Source: Microbacterium sp. LCT-H2 (GTDB lineage Bacteria; Actinomycetota; Actinomycetes; Actinomycetales; Microbacteriaceae). Taken from it: DNA of 64,000 nucleotides. A program made the position numbers and the translations under genes. Below, piece by piece: positions 1 through 9,018 of this stretch. Location: NCBI RefSeq assembly GCF_001866135.1, contig NZ_MODW01000004.1:248001-312000 (forward strand), in the 5' to 3' direction. Each line of letters opens with the position of its first letter. The first letter of the stretch is position 1. Below the pieces are notes generated by a model that saw nothing but the letters and a program-made list of their open reading frames with translations, made no database searches and was not told where the DNA came from.

Positions 1-2
1 CG

Positions 3-155
3 ACAGCCGCCGTCGCCGCAGGCCCCTCCGACACCACCTGGATCGCCGCCTCCCACACCAAGACCGGGCTGCTCGTCACGGATGGCGGAGCGATAGCGCG
101 GTGGATCGGCTCGACACCTGTCGAGGTCACCTCGGCGTCGTCGTGGGCAGCGTGA
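3..155 (+). CDS. 3' end of an unidentified gene entering from the left
   Basis: An open frame runs from the window edge for 50 codons to a TGA and has no start inside the window. Its residues read like a folded protein (a segment near the start is TTWIAASHTKTGLLVTDGG) and have balanced composition, unlike the Arg/Pro-rich shadow frames around it. The pattern of Trp-Ile-Ala followed by Gly-Leu-Leu-Val-Thr-Asp-Gly-Gly resembles one blade of a BNR or propeller protein, such as the one encoded at 4028-4876, but this is only an impression. It would overlap the convergent histidine kinase end by 29 bases. It could also be a chance frame. Confidence 0.4.
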   Translation, partial: TAAVAAGPSDTTWIAASHTKTGLLVTDGGAIARWIGSTPVEVTSASSWAA

Positions 156-1110
156 GGAGGAACACTGTCCCTCCCGGGGACGTCGATTCGACCACAACGC
201 TTCCTCCGGCGCGCTGTGCGATATCCCGCACCAGCGAGAGCCCGATCCCGAATCCGCGCCCACGGCCGCTGTCGGGAGTGCGAGCGAACCTCTCGAACAC
301 CTCAGCGGGGTCGATACCGGAGATCCCCGCCCCATGATCCGCCACACGGATCTCTACCCCGCTGGCCAACCGCCGCGCTGAGAGCTCGATCGAGCCGCCG
401 GCCGGTGAGTGCGCGACCGCGTTATCCAGGAGTGCGACCAGGGCCCGCACGAGAGTCACCGGCGGCACGGGCACGATGGCGTCCACGACGTCGACGTCGA
501 TCCTCACGCCCGCGTCGTCCGCCAGGGAGCGGATCGCGGCGGTGGCGTCGCGGGCGGCATCACCGAGGACTGCAGATTCCCCGGCGAACTCCTGTCCTTC
601 TGCGACGAGGAGCATGTCGGAGAGGACGTCGCGCATGCGATCCGCGTCTCCTCGCAGCTCCCGCGCCGTCGCGGTCACGTCCTCGCCGCGGTCCAGACGG
701 CGCTGCAGGATCTGGATCCGGCTCGTGAGCGCGGTCAGTGGCGTGCGGAGCTCATGGCTCGCGTCCGCGACGAACTGTCGTTGCCGGCGCAGAGCGTCGC
801 TCAGCGGGAGTGCTGCTCGCCGCGCGGCGATACTCGCGACCACGGCGAGCAACAGCACCCCCACCAGGCCGAGCAGGACCACGGCGGGCACGAGAACACT
901 GATGTCGACGACGAAGTCGTCGCCGGCCGCACCCGGGAACCATCCGCCCTCGTGCCTCTCACCCTCACGGCGCGACGACGACAGCACCACCGCGAGAAGA
1001 ATCAGCACACCTCCGAGGACGATCACCCCGGACGAGACGCCCACCCAGACCGCGACGACCCGAGCGGCCCGCCGCACCTCCTCCGCATCCGGGTCTCTCT
1101 GCGCACTCAT
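127..1110 (-). CDS. Two-component sensor histidine kinase
   Basis: Membrane histidine kinase of 327 residues that should phosphorylate the response regulator encoded just upstream. Two membrane segments lie near residues 19-44 and 70-95, with a short extracytoplasmic loop of about 25 residues between them, so there is no large ligand-binding domain. The HisKA box FVADASHELRTPL places the phospho-acceptor at about His119. The ATPase domain shows an N-box (LLDNAVAHS), a G1 box (ADHGAGI) and a G2 box (GFGIGLSLV). No clear HAMP domain is seen between the second membrane segment and HisKA. Its ATG overlaps the regulator stop in an ATGA, so the two are translated together. The signal is unknown. 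Confidence 0.9.
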   Translation of the reverse strand: MSAQRDPDAEEVRRAARVVAVWVGVSSGVIVLGGVLILLAVVLSSSRREGERHEGGWFPGAAGDDFVVDISVLVPAVVLLGLVGVLLLAVVASIAARRAALPLSDALRRQRQFVADASHELRTPLTALTSRIQILQRRLDRGEDVTATARELRGDADRMRDVLSDMLLVAEGQEFAGESAVLGDAARDATAAIRSLADDAGVRIDVDVVDAIVPVPPVTLVRALVALLDNAVAHSPAGGSIELSARRLASGVEIRVADHGAGISGIDPAEVFERFARTPDSGRGRGFGIGLSLVRDIAQRAGGSVVVESTSPGGTVFLLTLPTTTPR

Positions 1111-1781
1111 GACGGGTTCCCCGCCCGATACCCGCGCGCTCTGACCGTCTCGATCATCTCGGGAGTCGTCTTCTTCCGCACATAGTGCACATACGTGTCC
1201 ACGGAACTCGCGGAATCACCGGCAGGGAACACTGCCCGGAGGATCTCTTCTCGACTGAACACATGGTCCGGACTCCCGCTGAGCACCTCCAGCAACGTGC
1301 TCTCCGTAGCCGTGAGCGCGATCCGGTACCCCGACGGGTCGAAGACCGCCTGTGCTGTCGGGACGAAACTCCACTCACCCAGCTCGCGCCGCGCCCCACC
1401 CGATTGGAAGGCGCGCTGCAGTGCGCGCAAGCGTGCCAGCAGCTCCTCGTAGTCGAACGGCTTGACCAGGTAGTCGTTCGCCCCACCGTCGAGCCCCGTG
1501 ACCTTGTCATCCACCGCGCCCAGAGCCGTCAGCATGAGCACCGGGGTCGTGATCTGCGCCGTGCGCACCGCGCGAACAAGATCGACACCATCCATCCCCG
1601 GCAGCCGCCTGTCCACCACCATCAGGTCATACCGGTTACCCAGCGCCAAACGCAGAGCGACCCCGCCATCGGACGCATGATCGACCCGATATGCCTCCGA
1701 CAACACCTCGACCGTCATCGCCGCGATATCCGGATCGTCCTCGACATACAGCACAGACGCGAGCTTCGAGGATCCCACCAT
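1107..1781 (-). CDS. OmpR-family response regulator
   Basis: A 224-residue regulator with an N-terminal receiver domain and a C-terminal winged helix. The receiver has the acidic pair in YVEDDPD, the phospho-acceptor Asp57 in LMVVDRRLPGMDG and the conserved Lys107 in LVKPFDYEELLARL. The C-terminal half ends in TVRARGYRAG, typical of OmpR/PhoB DNA-binding domains. I chose the ATG at 1781 because the receiver starts directly after it; the frame stays open far upstream, but that part is antisense to the MMPL gene. It is first in the pair with the kinase gene (ATGA overlap) and divergent from the MMPL transporter, a likely target. Confidence 0.9.
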   Translation of the reverse strand: MVGSSKLASVLYVEDDPDIAAMTVEVLSEAYRVDHASDGGVALRLALGNRYDLMVVDRRLPGMDGVDLVRAVRTAQITTPVLMLTALGAVDDKVTGLDGGANDYLVKPFDYEELLARLRALQRAFQSGGARRELGEWSFVPTAQAVFDPSGYRIALTATESTLLEVLSGSPDHVFSREEILRAVFPAGDSASSVDTYVHYVRKKTTPEMIETVRARGYRAGNPS

Positions 1782-1897
1782 GAGGTGATACTGCCACGCG
1801 CCACCCGCCTCACGCCATGACTCCCGACCTCTCTGATCCTCGCTGCGATGCGACCGCTTCGGCATGCCCAACGCCGCCCGACCGGGATCCATCGAAA

Positions 1898-1913
1898 GAG
1901 GGAGACTTCCCTC
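1898..1913. promoter_or_regulatory. Inverted repeat in the divergent regulator/MMPL promoter region
   Basis: The sequence GAGGGA-GACT-TCCCTC is a perfect 6-base inverted repeat in the roughly 180-base gap between the divergent response-regulator and MMPL genes. The hexamer CCATCG is also repeated on either side of it. The position would suit an operator for the adjacent regulator or an MMPL repressor, but the site is short and no second copy was found. Confidence 0.3.
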
Positions 1914-1962
1914 CATCGTCTTGACGATGTCGCCGCACGACGCTCCTGGTGGAGTGGCAGGT

Positions 1963-4041
1963 ATGGCAGATTCTCGCGCTCTTCGGCGCTTTCCCGAGTG
2001 GATGACCTCCCGTGGCGGCGCTTGGATCACGCTCGGCGCGGTCCTCCTGATCATGATGACTCTCTTCGGCCTGTTCGGGTCGGCGAAGGCACCCGCCGGC
2101 AACGAGCAGGCCCCCGCAGAGTCGGAATCGGCGCGCACGAGCGCGCTGTTGGCGGAGTTCCCGAACGCGGATCGGCAGTCCGTGATCGTGGTCGCGTCGC
2201 GCGACGACGGCGCGACGCTCTCGGCACCCGACGTCGCCGCGCTCGAAGGCCTCCTCCCGGTGCTCGGCTCGCACGCGGACGCGGATCCGACCGGGCCTCT
2301 CGTGAGCGAGGACGAGAAGGCCGCGGTTCTCGTGACACCGATCGCGGTCGGCCAGACGAGCACCGACACCGCCGCTGTGGTCGCGGCGCTCCGCGCCGAC
2401 ATCGACGAGCACGCACCGGACGGGATTACCCTGCTCGTGACCGGCGGACCGGCGTTCGGCGCCGATATCGCCGCCTCCTTCGAAGGCGCCGACTTCACTC
2501 TGCTCCTCGTGACCGTCCTGATCGTCGCGGTGCTCCTCATCGTCACGTACCGATCGCCGGTGCTGTGGCTGCTGCCGCTCGCCGCCGTCGGCCTGGCAGA
2601 CGGGCTCGCCGGACGACTGACCGCGGCTGCCGGTTCCGCGTGGGACCTGCAGTTCGATGCCGGGATCATCAGCGTCCTCGTCTTCGGCGCCGGGACCAAT
2701 TACGCCCTGCTCCTGATCTCGCGGTATCGGGAGGAGCTCACCACCACGACGGACCACCGCCGCGCGCTCAGCACGGCCTGGCGCCGGACCGCTCCGGCAA
2801 TCCTCGCCTCGAACCTCACGGTCGTCCTCGCCCTCCTGACACTCGCCCTGGCGGTGATCCCCGGCACGCACGGACTCGGCGTCTCGTCCGCCATCGGGCT
2901 GCTGGTCGCCCTGGCGTCCGTCCTCTTCCTGCTGCCTCCCCTGCTGGCGGTGTGCGGACGGAAGGTGTTCTGGCCGTTCGTTCCTCGTCCCGGAGCTGCC
3001 GCACGGCGCGGCGGAGTGTGGCGGACGATCGCGACGCGCGTCGTGAGCCGGCCGGTCGTGAGCCTCCTCGGGGGCGCAGCCCTGCTGGCCGTGATGACGG
3101 TCGGCCTCGTCGGGACGACCGTCGGGCTCGACCAGGTCGACAAGTTCCGGGTCCCGTCCGAGTCCGCGACGGGTCTCGAGGTGCTCTCGAACCACTTCCC
3201 GGCAGGAGAGGCGCAGCCGATCCTCATCGTCACGGACAGCGGGGAAGCCGAAGCCGTCCTCACCGCGGCGCGCGACGTGGAGGGCATCGTCCGCGCCACT
3301 CCGGTCGGGACGACGGACGACGAGAAGCTCACGAAGATCCTGGTGACCAGCGAATATGCGCCCAGCACCGACGACAGCCTGGCTCAGATCACGGAACTCC
3401 GGGCCGCCGTGCACGATGTGCCGGGGGCGGGGGCGGTCGTCGGCGGCGCGGTGGCGACGGATCTCGACGCCCGTGCCGGGAACCTCGCGGACCTCGGCGT
3501 CGTGGTGCCCCTGGTCCTGGCGGTGAGCTTCCTGGTGCTGGCGTTCCTGCTGCGGTCGCTGGTCGCGCCGCTGCTGCTGCTCGCCGTCAACGTGGCGAGT
3601 GCCGTGGCCGCCATCGGCGCCGGGGCCTGGCTCAGTCGCGTGCTGTTCGGGCAGCATGCACTCGATCTCCCCGTCCCGCTGCTGGCCTTCTTGTTCCTGG
3701 TCGCCCTCGGCATCGACTACACGATCTTCCTCGTCCATCGCGCCCGGAGCGAAGCGGCGCTGCGGGGCACGAGGGACGGCATGGTGGAAGCGGTTGCTCA
3801 CACCGGCGGCGTCATCACGAGCGCCGGGATCGTGCTCGCCGCCGTGTTCGCGGCACTCGGCGTCCTGCCGCTGGTCACCCTCGGGCAGCTCGGGCTGATC
3901 GTCGGGGTCGGCGTGATCGTCGACACGCTGGTGGTCAGGACCGTGATCGTCCCTGCGCTGTTCGCTCTCGTCGGCGACCGCATCTGGTGGCCGGGGCGAC
4001 CGGCCTCCCGGCGGGCCGCCCCCGACCTCACTCGCGGATGA
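1963..4041 (+). CDS. MMPL-family RND transporter
   Basis: Large inner-membrane transporter of about 692 residues in the MMPL/hydrophobe-amphiphile exporter group, probably moving a lipid or hydrophobic compound with proton drive. It has the usual two-fold layout: one membrane helix, a soluble domain of about 140 residues, a bundle of five or six helices, then a second soluble domain and helix bundle. The second bundle carries the GIDYTIFLVHR segment expected at the proton-relay helix. The start at 1963 follows a GGTGGAG ribosome site; ATG 1927 and the frame opening at 1864 are alternatives. It is divergent from the two-component pair. The last 14 bases overlap the convergent lipoprotein gene. 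Confidence 0.88.
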   Translation: MADSRALRRFPEWMTSRGGAWITLGAVLLIMMTLFGLFGSAKAPAGNEQAPAESESARTSALLAEFPNADRQSVIVVASRDDGATLSAPDVAALEGLLPVLGSHADADPTGPLVSEDEKAAVLVTPIAVGQTSTDTAAVVAALRADIDEHAPDGITLLVTGGPAFGADIAASFEGADFTLLLVTVLIVAVLLIVTYRSPVLWLLPLAAVGLADGLAGRLTAAAGSAWDLQFDAGIISVLVFGAGTNYALLLISRYREELTTTTDHRRALSTAWRRTAPAILASNLTVVLALLTLALAVIPGTHGLGVSSAIGLLVALASVLFLLPPLLAVCGRKVFWPFVPRPGAAARRGGVWRTIATRVVSRPVVSLLGGAALLAVMTVGLVGTTVGLDQVDKFRVPSESATGLEVLSNHFPAGEAQPILIVTDSGEAEAVLTAARDVEGIVRATPVGTTDDEKLTKILVTSEYAPSTDDSLAQITELRAAVHDVPGAGAVVGGAVATDLDARAGNLADLGVVVPLVLAVSFLVLAFLLRSLVAPLLLLAVNVASAVAAIGAGAWLSRVLFGQHALDLPVPLLAFLFLVALGIDYTIFLVHRARSEAALRGTRDGMVEAVAHTGGVITSAGIVLAAVFAALGVLPLVTLGQLGLIVGVGVIVDTLVVRTVIVPALFALVGDRIWWPGRPASRRAAPDLTRG

Positions 4042-4876
4042 GCGACACGAGCACGGTCTCCCCGTCCGGCGCGATGTCCACCACGCCGCGCTCGTCGACG
4101 ATCACGATCCGCTCCGCGCCGACCGCGCTCAACGCCTGCACAGGGCCCTCGGCGACCCCCACCGTCGCCCAGGCCCCGTCGGCGTCCGTCGCCCACAGAG
4201 CACCCTCCACATCGACGCCGACGAGACGACCGTCCGCCCGTGCGTCGACAGAGTACAGCACCGGCGCCCCGGCGAGTGCTTCGAAACCCGCTCGCCCGTC
4301 GCTGCTGTGCAGGAGCCCCGACTCGGTCGCCGCGTGGATCCCGGCATCCGTCACCGCGAGGTCGACCGCCTCCAGCTGCGGCCCCTTGCTCCAGGTGACG
4401 CCCTCATCGACGCTCGTCAGCAGCTCCGGACCGCTCGACCCGATGCCGTAGAGGGTGCCGTCCGGACCGGCCGTCAGGACGTGGAAGTCCTCGACCCCGG
4501 TGAAGGCGACCGGAGCCCAGGTCTGGCCCCCGTCGTCGCTGCGGATGATGCCGAGATTCCCCTCACCGAGGTCGGGCGATGTGGACGGCCCGGGGTGTCC
4601 GGAGGCGAAGAGCGTCCGCGCTGCGACCGTTAACCCCATCGCGTCGAAGTCATGGCCGCCGACGGGTCCCGCAAGGGCACCGTCCGCGTCCACGGTGAAG
4701 ACGCCGTTGTGCGTGGCGATGAGCAGCGCGTCACCCGTGGGCGCCTCGGCCACGGCGTGGACGTGCTCGATCACCGGTGGTCCGGACTCCGGCGCCTCCG
4801 ACGCCGCGCATCCGGTCAGGAGCACGAGCATCCCCCCGAGGGCGCCGGCCGTCGACACGCGCGCTCCTCGCTTCAT
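4028..4876 (-). CDS. Lipoprotein with BNR/sialidase-like propeller (F510_1955-type)
   Basis: A 282-residue exported lipoprotein with signal peptide and lipobox LVLLTGC at about residues 16-22. The mature part has repeated Asp-box-like elements, for example SDDGGQTW and SVDEGVTW, each followed by a short strand pattern, which fits a six- or seven-bladed propeller. It resembles the family annotated as F510_1955 glycosylhydrolase; no glycosidase activity can be claimed from the sequence. It is translated after the small membrane gene (ATGA overlap at 4873-4876), and its end overlaps the MMPL gene by 14 bases on the opposite strand. Confidence 0.75.
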   Translation of the reverse strand: MKRGARVSTAGALGGMLVLLTGCAASEAPESGPPVIEHVHAVAEAPTGDALLIATHNGVFTVDADGALAGPVGGHDFDAMGLTVAARTLFASGHPGPSTSPDLGEGNLGIIRSDDGGQTWAPVAFTGVEDFHVLTAGPDGTLYGIGSSGPELLTSVDEGVTWSKGPQLEAVDLAVTDAGIHAATESGLLHSSDGRAGFEALAGAPVLYSVDARADGRLVGVDVEGALWATDADGAWATVGVAEGPVQALSAVGAERIVIVDERGVVDIAPDGETVLVSLIRE

Positions 4877-5031
4877 CGCTGTCCCCGATAGAGGCCGCGG
4901 AGCACGATCACGGCGACGAAGGAGATCGCGACCCCGGCGGCCACGGTCAGGCTGGTGAAGACGACTTCCATGGCATGGATCGTGGCCTCATCGACGAGCG
5001 GCTCGGGGCCGCGTCCCAGACGGATGTTCAT
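4873..5031 (-). CDS. Small single-span membrane protein
   Basis: A 52-residue protein with one hydrophobic helix at about residues 22-44 and a short basic tail RGLYRGQR. The start at 5031 (MNIRLGRG) follows GGACAGC. The longer frame from 5085 adds an Arg/Ser-rich leader that looks noncoding. It overlaps the propeller lipoprotein start by 4 bases and is the first gene of that two-gene unit, so it may be a membrane partner of the lipoprotein. No family recognised. Confidence 0.6.
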   Translation of the reverse strand: MNIRLGRGPEPLVDEATIHAMEVVFTSLTVAAGVAISFVAVIVLRGLYRGQR

Positions 5032-5200
5032 GTGCTGTCCTTCTCTGCTCGCGCGGAGGGCGCACAAGAAGGACCTCGACCGCACGGTTCCCGCGCTGAG
5101 ACACCCGACGACCCTTCTTGGTCAGTCTTGTCGCTCAGCGGGTACTGCGCCCTCGTCCGCAGGCCCGGTCGCGGGCTTGCGCATACCGTACCAGGGCACC

Positions 5201-5773
5201 CTATGCAGGGAGCACGTCGGCAGGCCGATACCGCTGTGCGACGGCGCCGGAGCGGAACTCCCGCCGCTCCACGAGCTCGAGCCGAAGACGCTCGTGCAGG
5301 CCGTCGAGCAATCGGGGACCATGCCCCGCGACGACTGGATGGACCACGAACAGGTACTCGTCGATCAGCCCGAGGTCCGCGAGTGCCGCGGGCAGCGCCA
5401 CACCGCCGACCGACAGGCCCTCCCCCGGCTGATCCTTCAGCCCCCGCACGGCCTCGGCGAGGTCGCCGCGCACGAGGTCCGCGTTCCAGTCGACGGCATC
5501 GAGCGTCGCCGACACCACGTGCTTCGGCAGGCGATCGATGGTCTCGGCGAAGGGCGTCTCCCACTCCTCCATCCAGTCCGGCCAGACCCCGGATTCCGGA
5601 CGCCGCCACGCGGCCCGCATCATGTCGTACGTCACCCGACCGTAGAGAAGGGCGTCGGCGCGTTGCAGCTCCGCGGTCCAGAAGCGCATCGACTCCTCGT
5701 CGGGCGGGAGTCCGGCTTCGTGATGGCAGCAGCCGTCGAGCGTCACGTTGATCGCGTACCGCAGCGCTCTCAT
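5201..5773 (-). CDS. Dihydrofolate reductase-family protein (RibD C-terminal fold)
   Basis: A 190-residue protein of the DHFR/RibD-C superfamily. It starts MRALRYAINVTLDG, the usual first strand. It also shows LLYGRVTYDMM, ETIDRLPKHVVSATL, a Gly-Gly pair in LSVGGVALPAALADLGLIDEY, and the closing strand that follows VVHPVVAGHGPRLL. Members bind NADPH, but most in this subgroup have no assigned substrate. The start at 5773 overlaps the stop of the preceding DUF1684 gene in an ATGA, so the two are coupled. The longer frame from 5839 is antisense-type filler. Confidence 0.8.
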   Translation of the reverse strand: MRALRYAINVTLDGCCHHEAGLPPDEESMRFWTAELQRADALLYGRVTYDMMRAAWRRPESGVWPDWMEEWETPFAETIDRLPKHVVSATLDAVDWNADLVRGDLAEAVRGLKDQPGEGLSVGGVALPAALADLGLIDEYLFVVHPVVAGHGPRLLDGLHERLRLELVERREFRSGAVAQRYRPADVLPA

Positions 5774-6384
5774 CGGAGCTCTCCGACCGGGATCGGCACC
5801 GTCAGCACGTTGCCGGGTGGCGCCAGCGGGCACGCCCACGCCGGGTCGTAGGCGCAGGATGGGTTGTACGCGAAGTTGAAGTCGAGCACGAGCGTGCCGC
5901 GGCGCGGGTCGGCCCCGAGGTCAGCGCCCTTGATCGTGTCGATGAGGTACCGCCCGCCGCCGTACGTCCCCCCGCTCTGCCCGGCGGAGGCATCGCGCAC
6001 CGGCACGAACAGGCCGCCACCGTAGGAGGCGAGCCGCCACACGTCGAGAGACCCGACGTCAGGGATCTCCACGACGCCGACGCGCTCGAACGGCACGATG
6101 CCGTCCGTCCCCGTCGCGAACTCGAACGTGGCCGGATCGGTGTCGAGGATCGGGAGCTCGAACCGCCAGGCGGCGTCGTACGAGGCGATCGGCAGCCCCT
6201 CGAACTGCGCCCTGTCCTGCGGGAGGAGGGGCGTCGCCGGGTGCCGCAGCAGCAGCTCGTCGCGCTCGATCCGCCACAGCTCGTGCGCCTCCTCCGGGGA
6301 GTCGGCCCGTCGCACCGCTTCGTACAGGGCGAACACCCGTCGCCGCCAGTCGACGACCTCGACGGCCGTCTGCGCATTCGTCAT
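5770..6384 (-). CDS. DUF1684 domain protein
   Basis: A 204-residue cytosolic protein with DUF1684 features: an N-terminal WRRRVFALYEAVR helix, then RDELLLRHPATPL, an internal strand region with TYGGGRYLIDTIKGAD, and the closing LDFNFAYNPSCAYDPAWACPLAPPGN, which is the best-conserved part of the family. The function of the family is not established. It is first of a two-gene unit with the DHFR-like protein. The short gap to the next leftward gene upstream (40 bases) suggests a shared transcript with the SDR protein. Confidence 0.8.
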   Translation of the reverse strand: MTNAQTAVEVVDWRRRVFALYEAVRRADSPEEAHELWRIERDELLLRHPATPLLPQDRAQFEGLPIASYDAAWRFELPILDTDPATFEFATGTDGIVPFERVGVVEIPDVGSLDVWRLASYGGGLFVPVRDASAGQSGGTYGGGRYLIDTIKGADLGADPRRGTLVLDFNFAYNPSCAYDPAWACPLAPPGNVLTVPIPVGELR

Positions 6385-6424
6385 GCGCCCACGGTACGCC
6401 GGACGACGGACGCTCGGAACGGTC

Positions 6425-7234
6425 TCAGTCCCTCGCGATCATCTCCGCATAGCCGTCCTCGTAGGTCGGGTAGTCGAGCCTGCCGAGGACCGCCTCCACC
6501 AGCGAGCCGTCGTAGACGAAGCCGCTCGCCGCACCGCCGTCGTCCGGGGGCACGGGCACGCCGAGGCGGTCGGCGAGGAAGGTCACGACGTCTCCCAGCG
6601 GAGCAGGCGCCTGGTCGACGGCGTGCACGAGCGCCGGGGGCTCCGGCATCCGCAGCAGCAGGTCGAGAATGCGTACGAGATCGGTCTCGTGGATGCGGTT
6701 CGTGCGCCGGCGGTGCGTGACGGGAGCCCCCTGCCTGACCTTCCGGAGGAGGAACTCGCGCCCGGGGCCGTAGATGCCCGCGGGACGCACGACCAGCGCA
6801 TCGAAGAGCTCGACGGCCGCCTTCTCGCCGTCCCGCAGACCGCGGCCCCGGTCGGTGGTGGGCACCGGCTCGATGCGCTCGGTCACAGGCTCGGCACTCC
6901 CGGTGCCGTCGAACACCCCGGTGGACGAGACGAACACCGTCCGCGCCGGCCGGGTCGGCAGCGCTGCCGCGAGGTTCGCGAGCGCCGTGCGATACGACGA
7001 CACGTCCGGCCCGGGCGGCAGCGTCATCACGACGGCGTCGACCTCGGGCAGCGGCGCCGTGAGCGGAGCGGTCAGGTCGGCCGAGATCGCTTCGACACCG
7101 TCCGGCACGGGTCCTTCACGGCGGCGGAGGGCCAGGACCTCACCGCCGTCCGCGAGGAGCAGCGGAGCGAGCCGGGTGCCGAGCTTCCCGAAGCCGACCA
7201 GGAGGGTGCGGCGCGGCGGAGGCGGAGTGGTCAT
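6425..7234 (-). CDS. NAD(P)-binding SDR/epimerase-like protein
   Basis: About 269 residues of the extended short-chain dehydrogenase/NAD-dependent epimerase group, closest in style to YeeZ-type proteins. The nucleotide-binding turn is LLVGFGKLGTRLAPLL at the N-terminus. Later come DAVVMTLPPGP, FVSSTGVFDG and VVRPAGIYGPGR. The usual YxxxK catalytic pair is not evident (DRGRGLRDGEKAAVELF sits in its place), so catalysis is uncertain. ATG 7234 is preferred, although its ribosome site is very close; GTG 7243 is the alternative. It is divergent from the FUSC gene with about 50 bases between starts. Confidence 0.75.
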   Translation of the reverse strand: MTTPPPPRRTLLVGFGKLGTRLAPLLLADGGEVLALRRREGPVPDGVEAISADLTAPLTAPLPEVDAVVMTLPPGPDVSSYRTALANLAAALPTRPARTVFVSSTGVFDGTGSAEPVTERIEPVPTTDRGRGLRDGEKAAVELFDALVVRPAGIYGPGREFLLRKVRQGAPVTHRRRTNRIHETDLVRILDLLLRMPEPPALVHAVDQAPAPLGDVVTFLADRLGVPVPPDDGGAASGFVYDGSLVEAVLGRLDYPTYEDGYAEMIARD

Positions 7235-7284
7235 CCCTCCCACCCTCGCACATCGTCGCCGGGCGACGGACGTAGGCTTGATCG

Positions 7285-8310
7285 GTGACGGAATCGCAGG
7301 GACGGGTGTGGACGGGAGTTCTCCGCGTCGGCCCGCACCGCGGGGATCACCGGGTCGCCCTGCGCGCCGCGGTCAGTGTCGCCGTCCCGCTCCTCGTGCT
7401 GTGGGCCGTCGGCCTGCTCGACCTCAGCATCTATGCGAGCTTCGGTGCCTTCGCCGCTCTCTACGGTCGGCACGACGTCTTCCGCGACCGGATCCGCATG
7501 CAGGCCAGCGCCGGCGGGGTGCTGCTCGGCGCCATGCTGATCGGCACGGCCCTGTCGGTCCTCGCTGCACCCGCCGTGCTGAGCATCGTCGTCGTCGCAC
7601 TCGTCGCCGCGGCCGTGACGCTGCTGGCCTACGTCCTGCAGTGGCACCCGCCCGGTCCGCTGTTCACGGTCTTCGCGACCGGGGCGTGCGCGACCATCCC
7701 CGCCACCGGCGCCTCCTTCGGCGCGGTCCTGCTCGTCGGCGGGGCGAGCGTGCTCTTCGGCCTCGCGCTCACCGCCCTCGTCGCCCTCGTCACCCGCACC
7801 ACGGCGGAGGCGGCACCGAAGGCACGCCCGTCCGTCGGGCCCGTCGCCGCCGAGATGGCCGGCTCGGTCGCCGCCGCGATCGTCGGAGCGGGCGTGGTCG
7901 GCCTGCTCCTCGGCGGCACCCACTGGTACTGGGCAGCGGTCGGCGCGGTGGCGGCGGTCAGCGGCGCGCAGCTCAACGCCCGCGTGATCCGCGGCATCCA
8001 GCGTCTCGTCGGCACGCTGCTCGGCGTGCTGGTCGCCGCCGGGATCCTCGCCCTCGACATGCCGCCGCTCGCCGTGATCGCCGTCGTCGTGGTCCTGCAG
8101 GGAACGGCCGAACTGTTCATCGGCCGCAACTACGGCATCGCGATGGTGTTCGTCACCCCGCTCGCCCTCCTGATGGTGCACCTGGCCGCGCCGACTCCGG
8201 TCGCCGACCTGCTGACCGACCGCGTTCTGGAGACGATCATCGGCGTGGTCGTCGGAACGGTGGTGGCCGTCACGTCCGCGGCGCTGCGCCGACGGAGCCG
8301 ACGCCGCTGA
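7285..8310 (+). CDS. FUSC-family membrane protein
   Basis: A 341-residue integral membrane protein with about ten hydrophobic helices in two bundles separated by a short polar region near residues 170-185. The pattern ASFGAFAALYGRHDVFRDRIRMQ after the second helix is typical of FUSC proteins, related to aromatic-acid exporters such as AaeB and fusaric-acid resistance proteins. The second bundle repeats the layout: a membrane pair followed by VSGAQLNARVIRGIQRLVGT. A GTG start is used. Efflux of an organic acid is the family-based guess; the substrate is unknown. Confidence 0.75.
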   Translation: MTESQGRVWTGVLRVGPHRGDHRVALRAAVSVAVPLLVLWAVGLLDLSIYASFGAFAALYGRHDVFRDRIRMQASAGGVLLGAMLIGTALSVLAAPAVLSIVVVALVAAAVTLLAYVLQWHPPGPLFTVFATGACATIPATGASFGAVLLVGGASVLFGLALTALVALVTRTTAEAAPKARPSVGPVAAEMAGSVAAAIVGAGVVGLLLGGTHWYWAAVGAVAAVSGAQLNARVIRGIQRLVGTLLGVLVAAGILALDMPPLAVIAVVVVLQGTAELFIGRNYGIAMVFVTPLALLMVHLAAPTPVADLLTDRVLETIIGVVVGTVVAVTSAALRRRSRRR

Positions 8311-8321
8311 CGAGACGACGA

Positions 8322-8350
8322 AGCGCCGCACCCGGGAGGGATGCGGCGCT
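8322..8350. terminator. Hairpin between convergent FUSC and aquaporin genes
   Basis: AGCGCCGCA and TGCGGCGCT form a perfect 9-base stem around an 11-base loop, exactly in the gap between two convergent genes. There is no strong T-run on either side, so it may act as a weak bidirectional terminator or transcript stabiliser. Confidence 0.65.
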
Positions 8351-8364
8351 CCGAGGCGAGGCTT

Positions 8365-9018
8365 CTACTCGGCGTCCGCGGCGATCTTCCGCGCATCGTC
8401 GGCGTTGAGCACGCGGAACAGCAGGGCGGCGATGATGGCACCGACCGCGGGAGCCACGATGTACAGCCAGAGCGAGCCCCACGCGAAGTGCCCGCTGACC
8501 GAGAGGCCGAGGGCCACCGCCGGGTTGAATCCGCCACCCGAGATGGAGCCGACCGTCGCCGCCCCGACGAAGACGGTCGCACCGATCGCGAGCCCGTAGA
8601 ACGAGTTGCCCGCCGTGTCCTTCGAGGTGGCGGAGTTCAGCACGACCCAGACGAGGATCAGCGTGAACAGCGCCTCGACGAGGAATGCCGGACCGACCTC
8701 GATGACCATCGCCTTCTCGCCGGCCGGCCAGACGGCGAGGGCCACGACAGCCGCGAGCGCCCCGCCGGCGAACTGCGCGACGAGGTAGGAGACGAAGTCG
8801 GCGACGCTGAGCCCGCCGCGCAGGAACACGCCCAGCGAGACCGCCGGGTTGAGGTGGGCGCCCGAGATGTGACCCGTGGAGTACACGAGCACCATCAGTG
8901 TGAAGCCGATCGCGAGCGGAGTGAGCGGGCTTCCGCTGTTCACCGCGGCGATGATCGCGAGGACGAAGAGGAACGTGGCGACCGCTTCCGCGAGCGCCTT
9001 GCGAGGTGTACCGATCAT
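8365..9018 (-). CDS. Aquaporin (MIP family)
   Basis: A 217-residue MIP channel with six helices and two half-helices. Both NPA motifs are present: HLNPAVSLG in the first half and GFNPAVALG in the second. The size and the region around the second NPA fit a water-selective AqpZ-type channel better than a glycerol facilitator, but the selectivity filter was not modelled. The start ATG at 9018 follows GAAGGACACC. The frame stays open far upstream, but that stretch is antisense to the permease gene. It is divergent from the APC permease. Confidence 0.9.
   Translation of the reverse strand: MIGTPRKALAEAVATFLFVLAIIAAVNSGSPLTPLAIGFTLMVLVYSTGHISGAHLNPAVSLGVFLRGGLSVADFVSYLVAQFAGGALAAVVALAVWPAGEKAMVIEVGPAFLVEALFTLILVWVVLNSATSKDTAGNSFYGLAIGATVFVGAATVGSISGGGFNPAVALGLSVSGHFAWGSLWLYIVAPAVGAIIAALLFRVLNADDARKIAADAE

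Noticed and set aside
1810..3801. Long reverse-strand open frame opposite the MMPL gene
   Set aside because: Its product is Arg/Glu/Gln/His-rich without hydrophobic pattern, as expected for a shadow frame in GC-rich DNA; the forward frame has a clear transporter.
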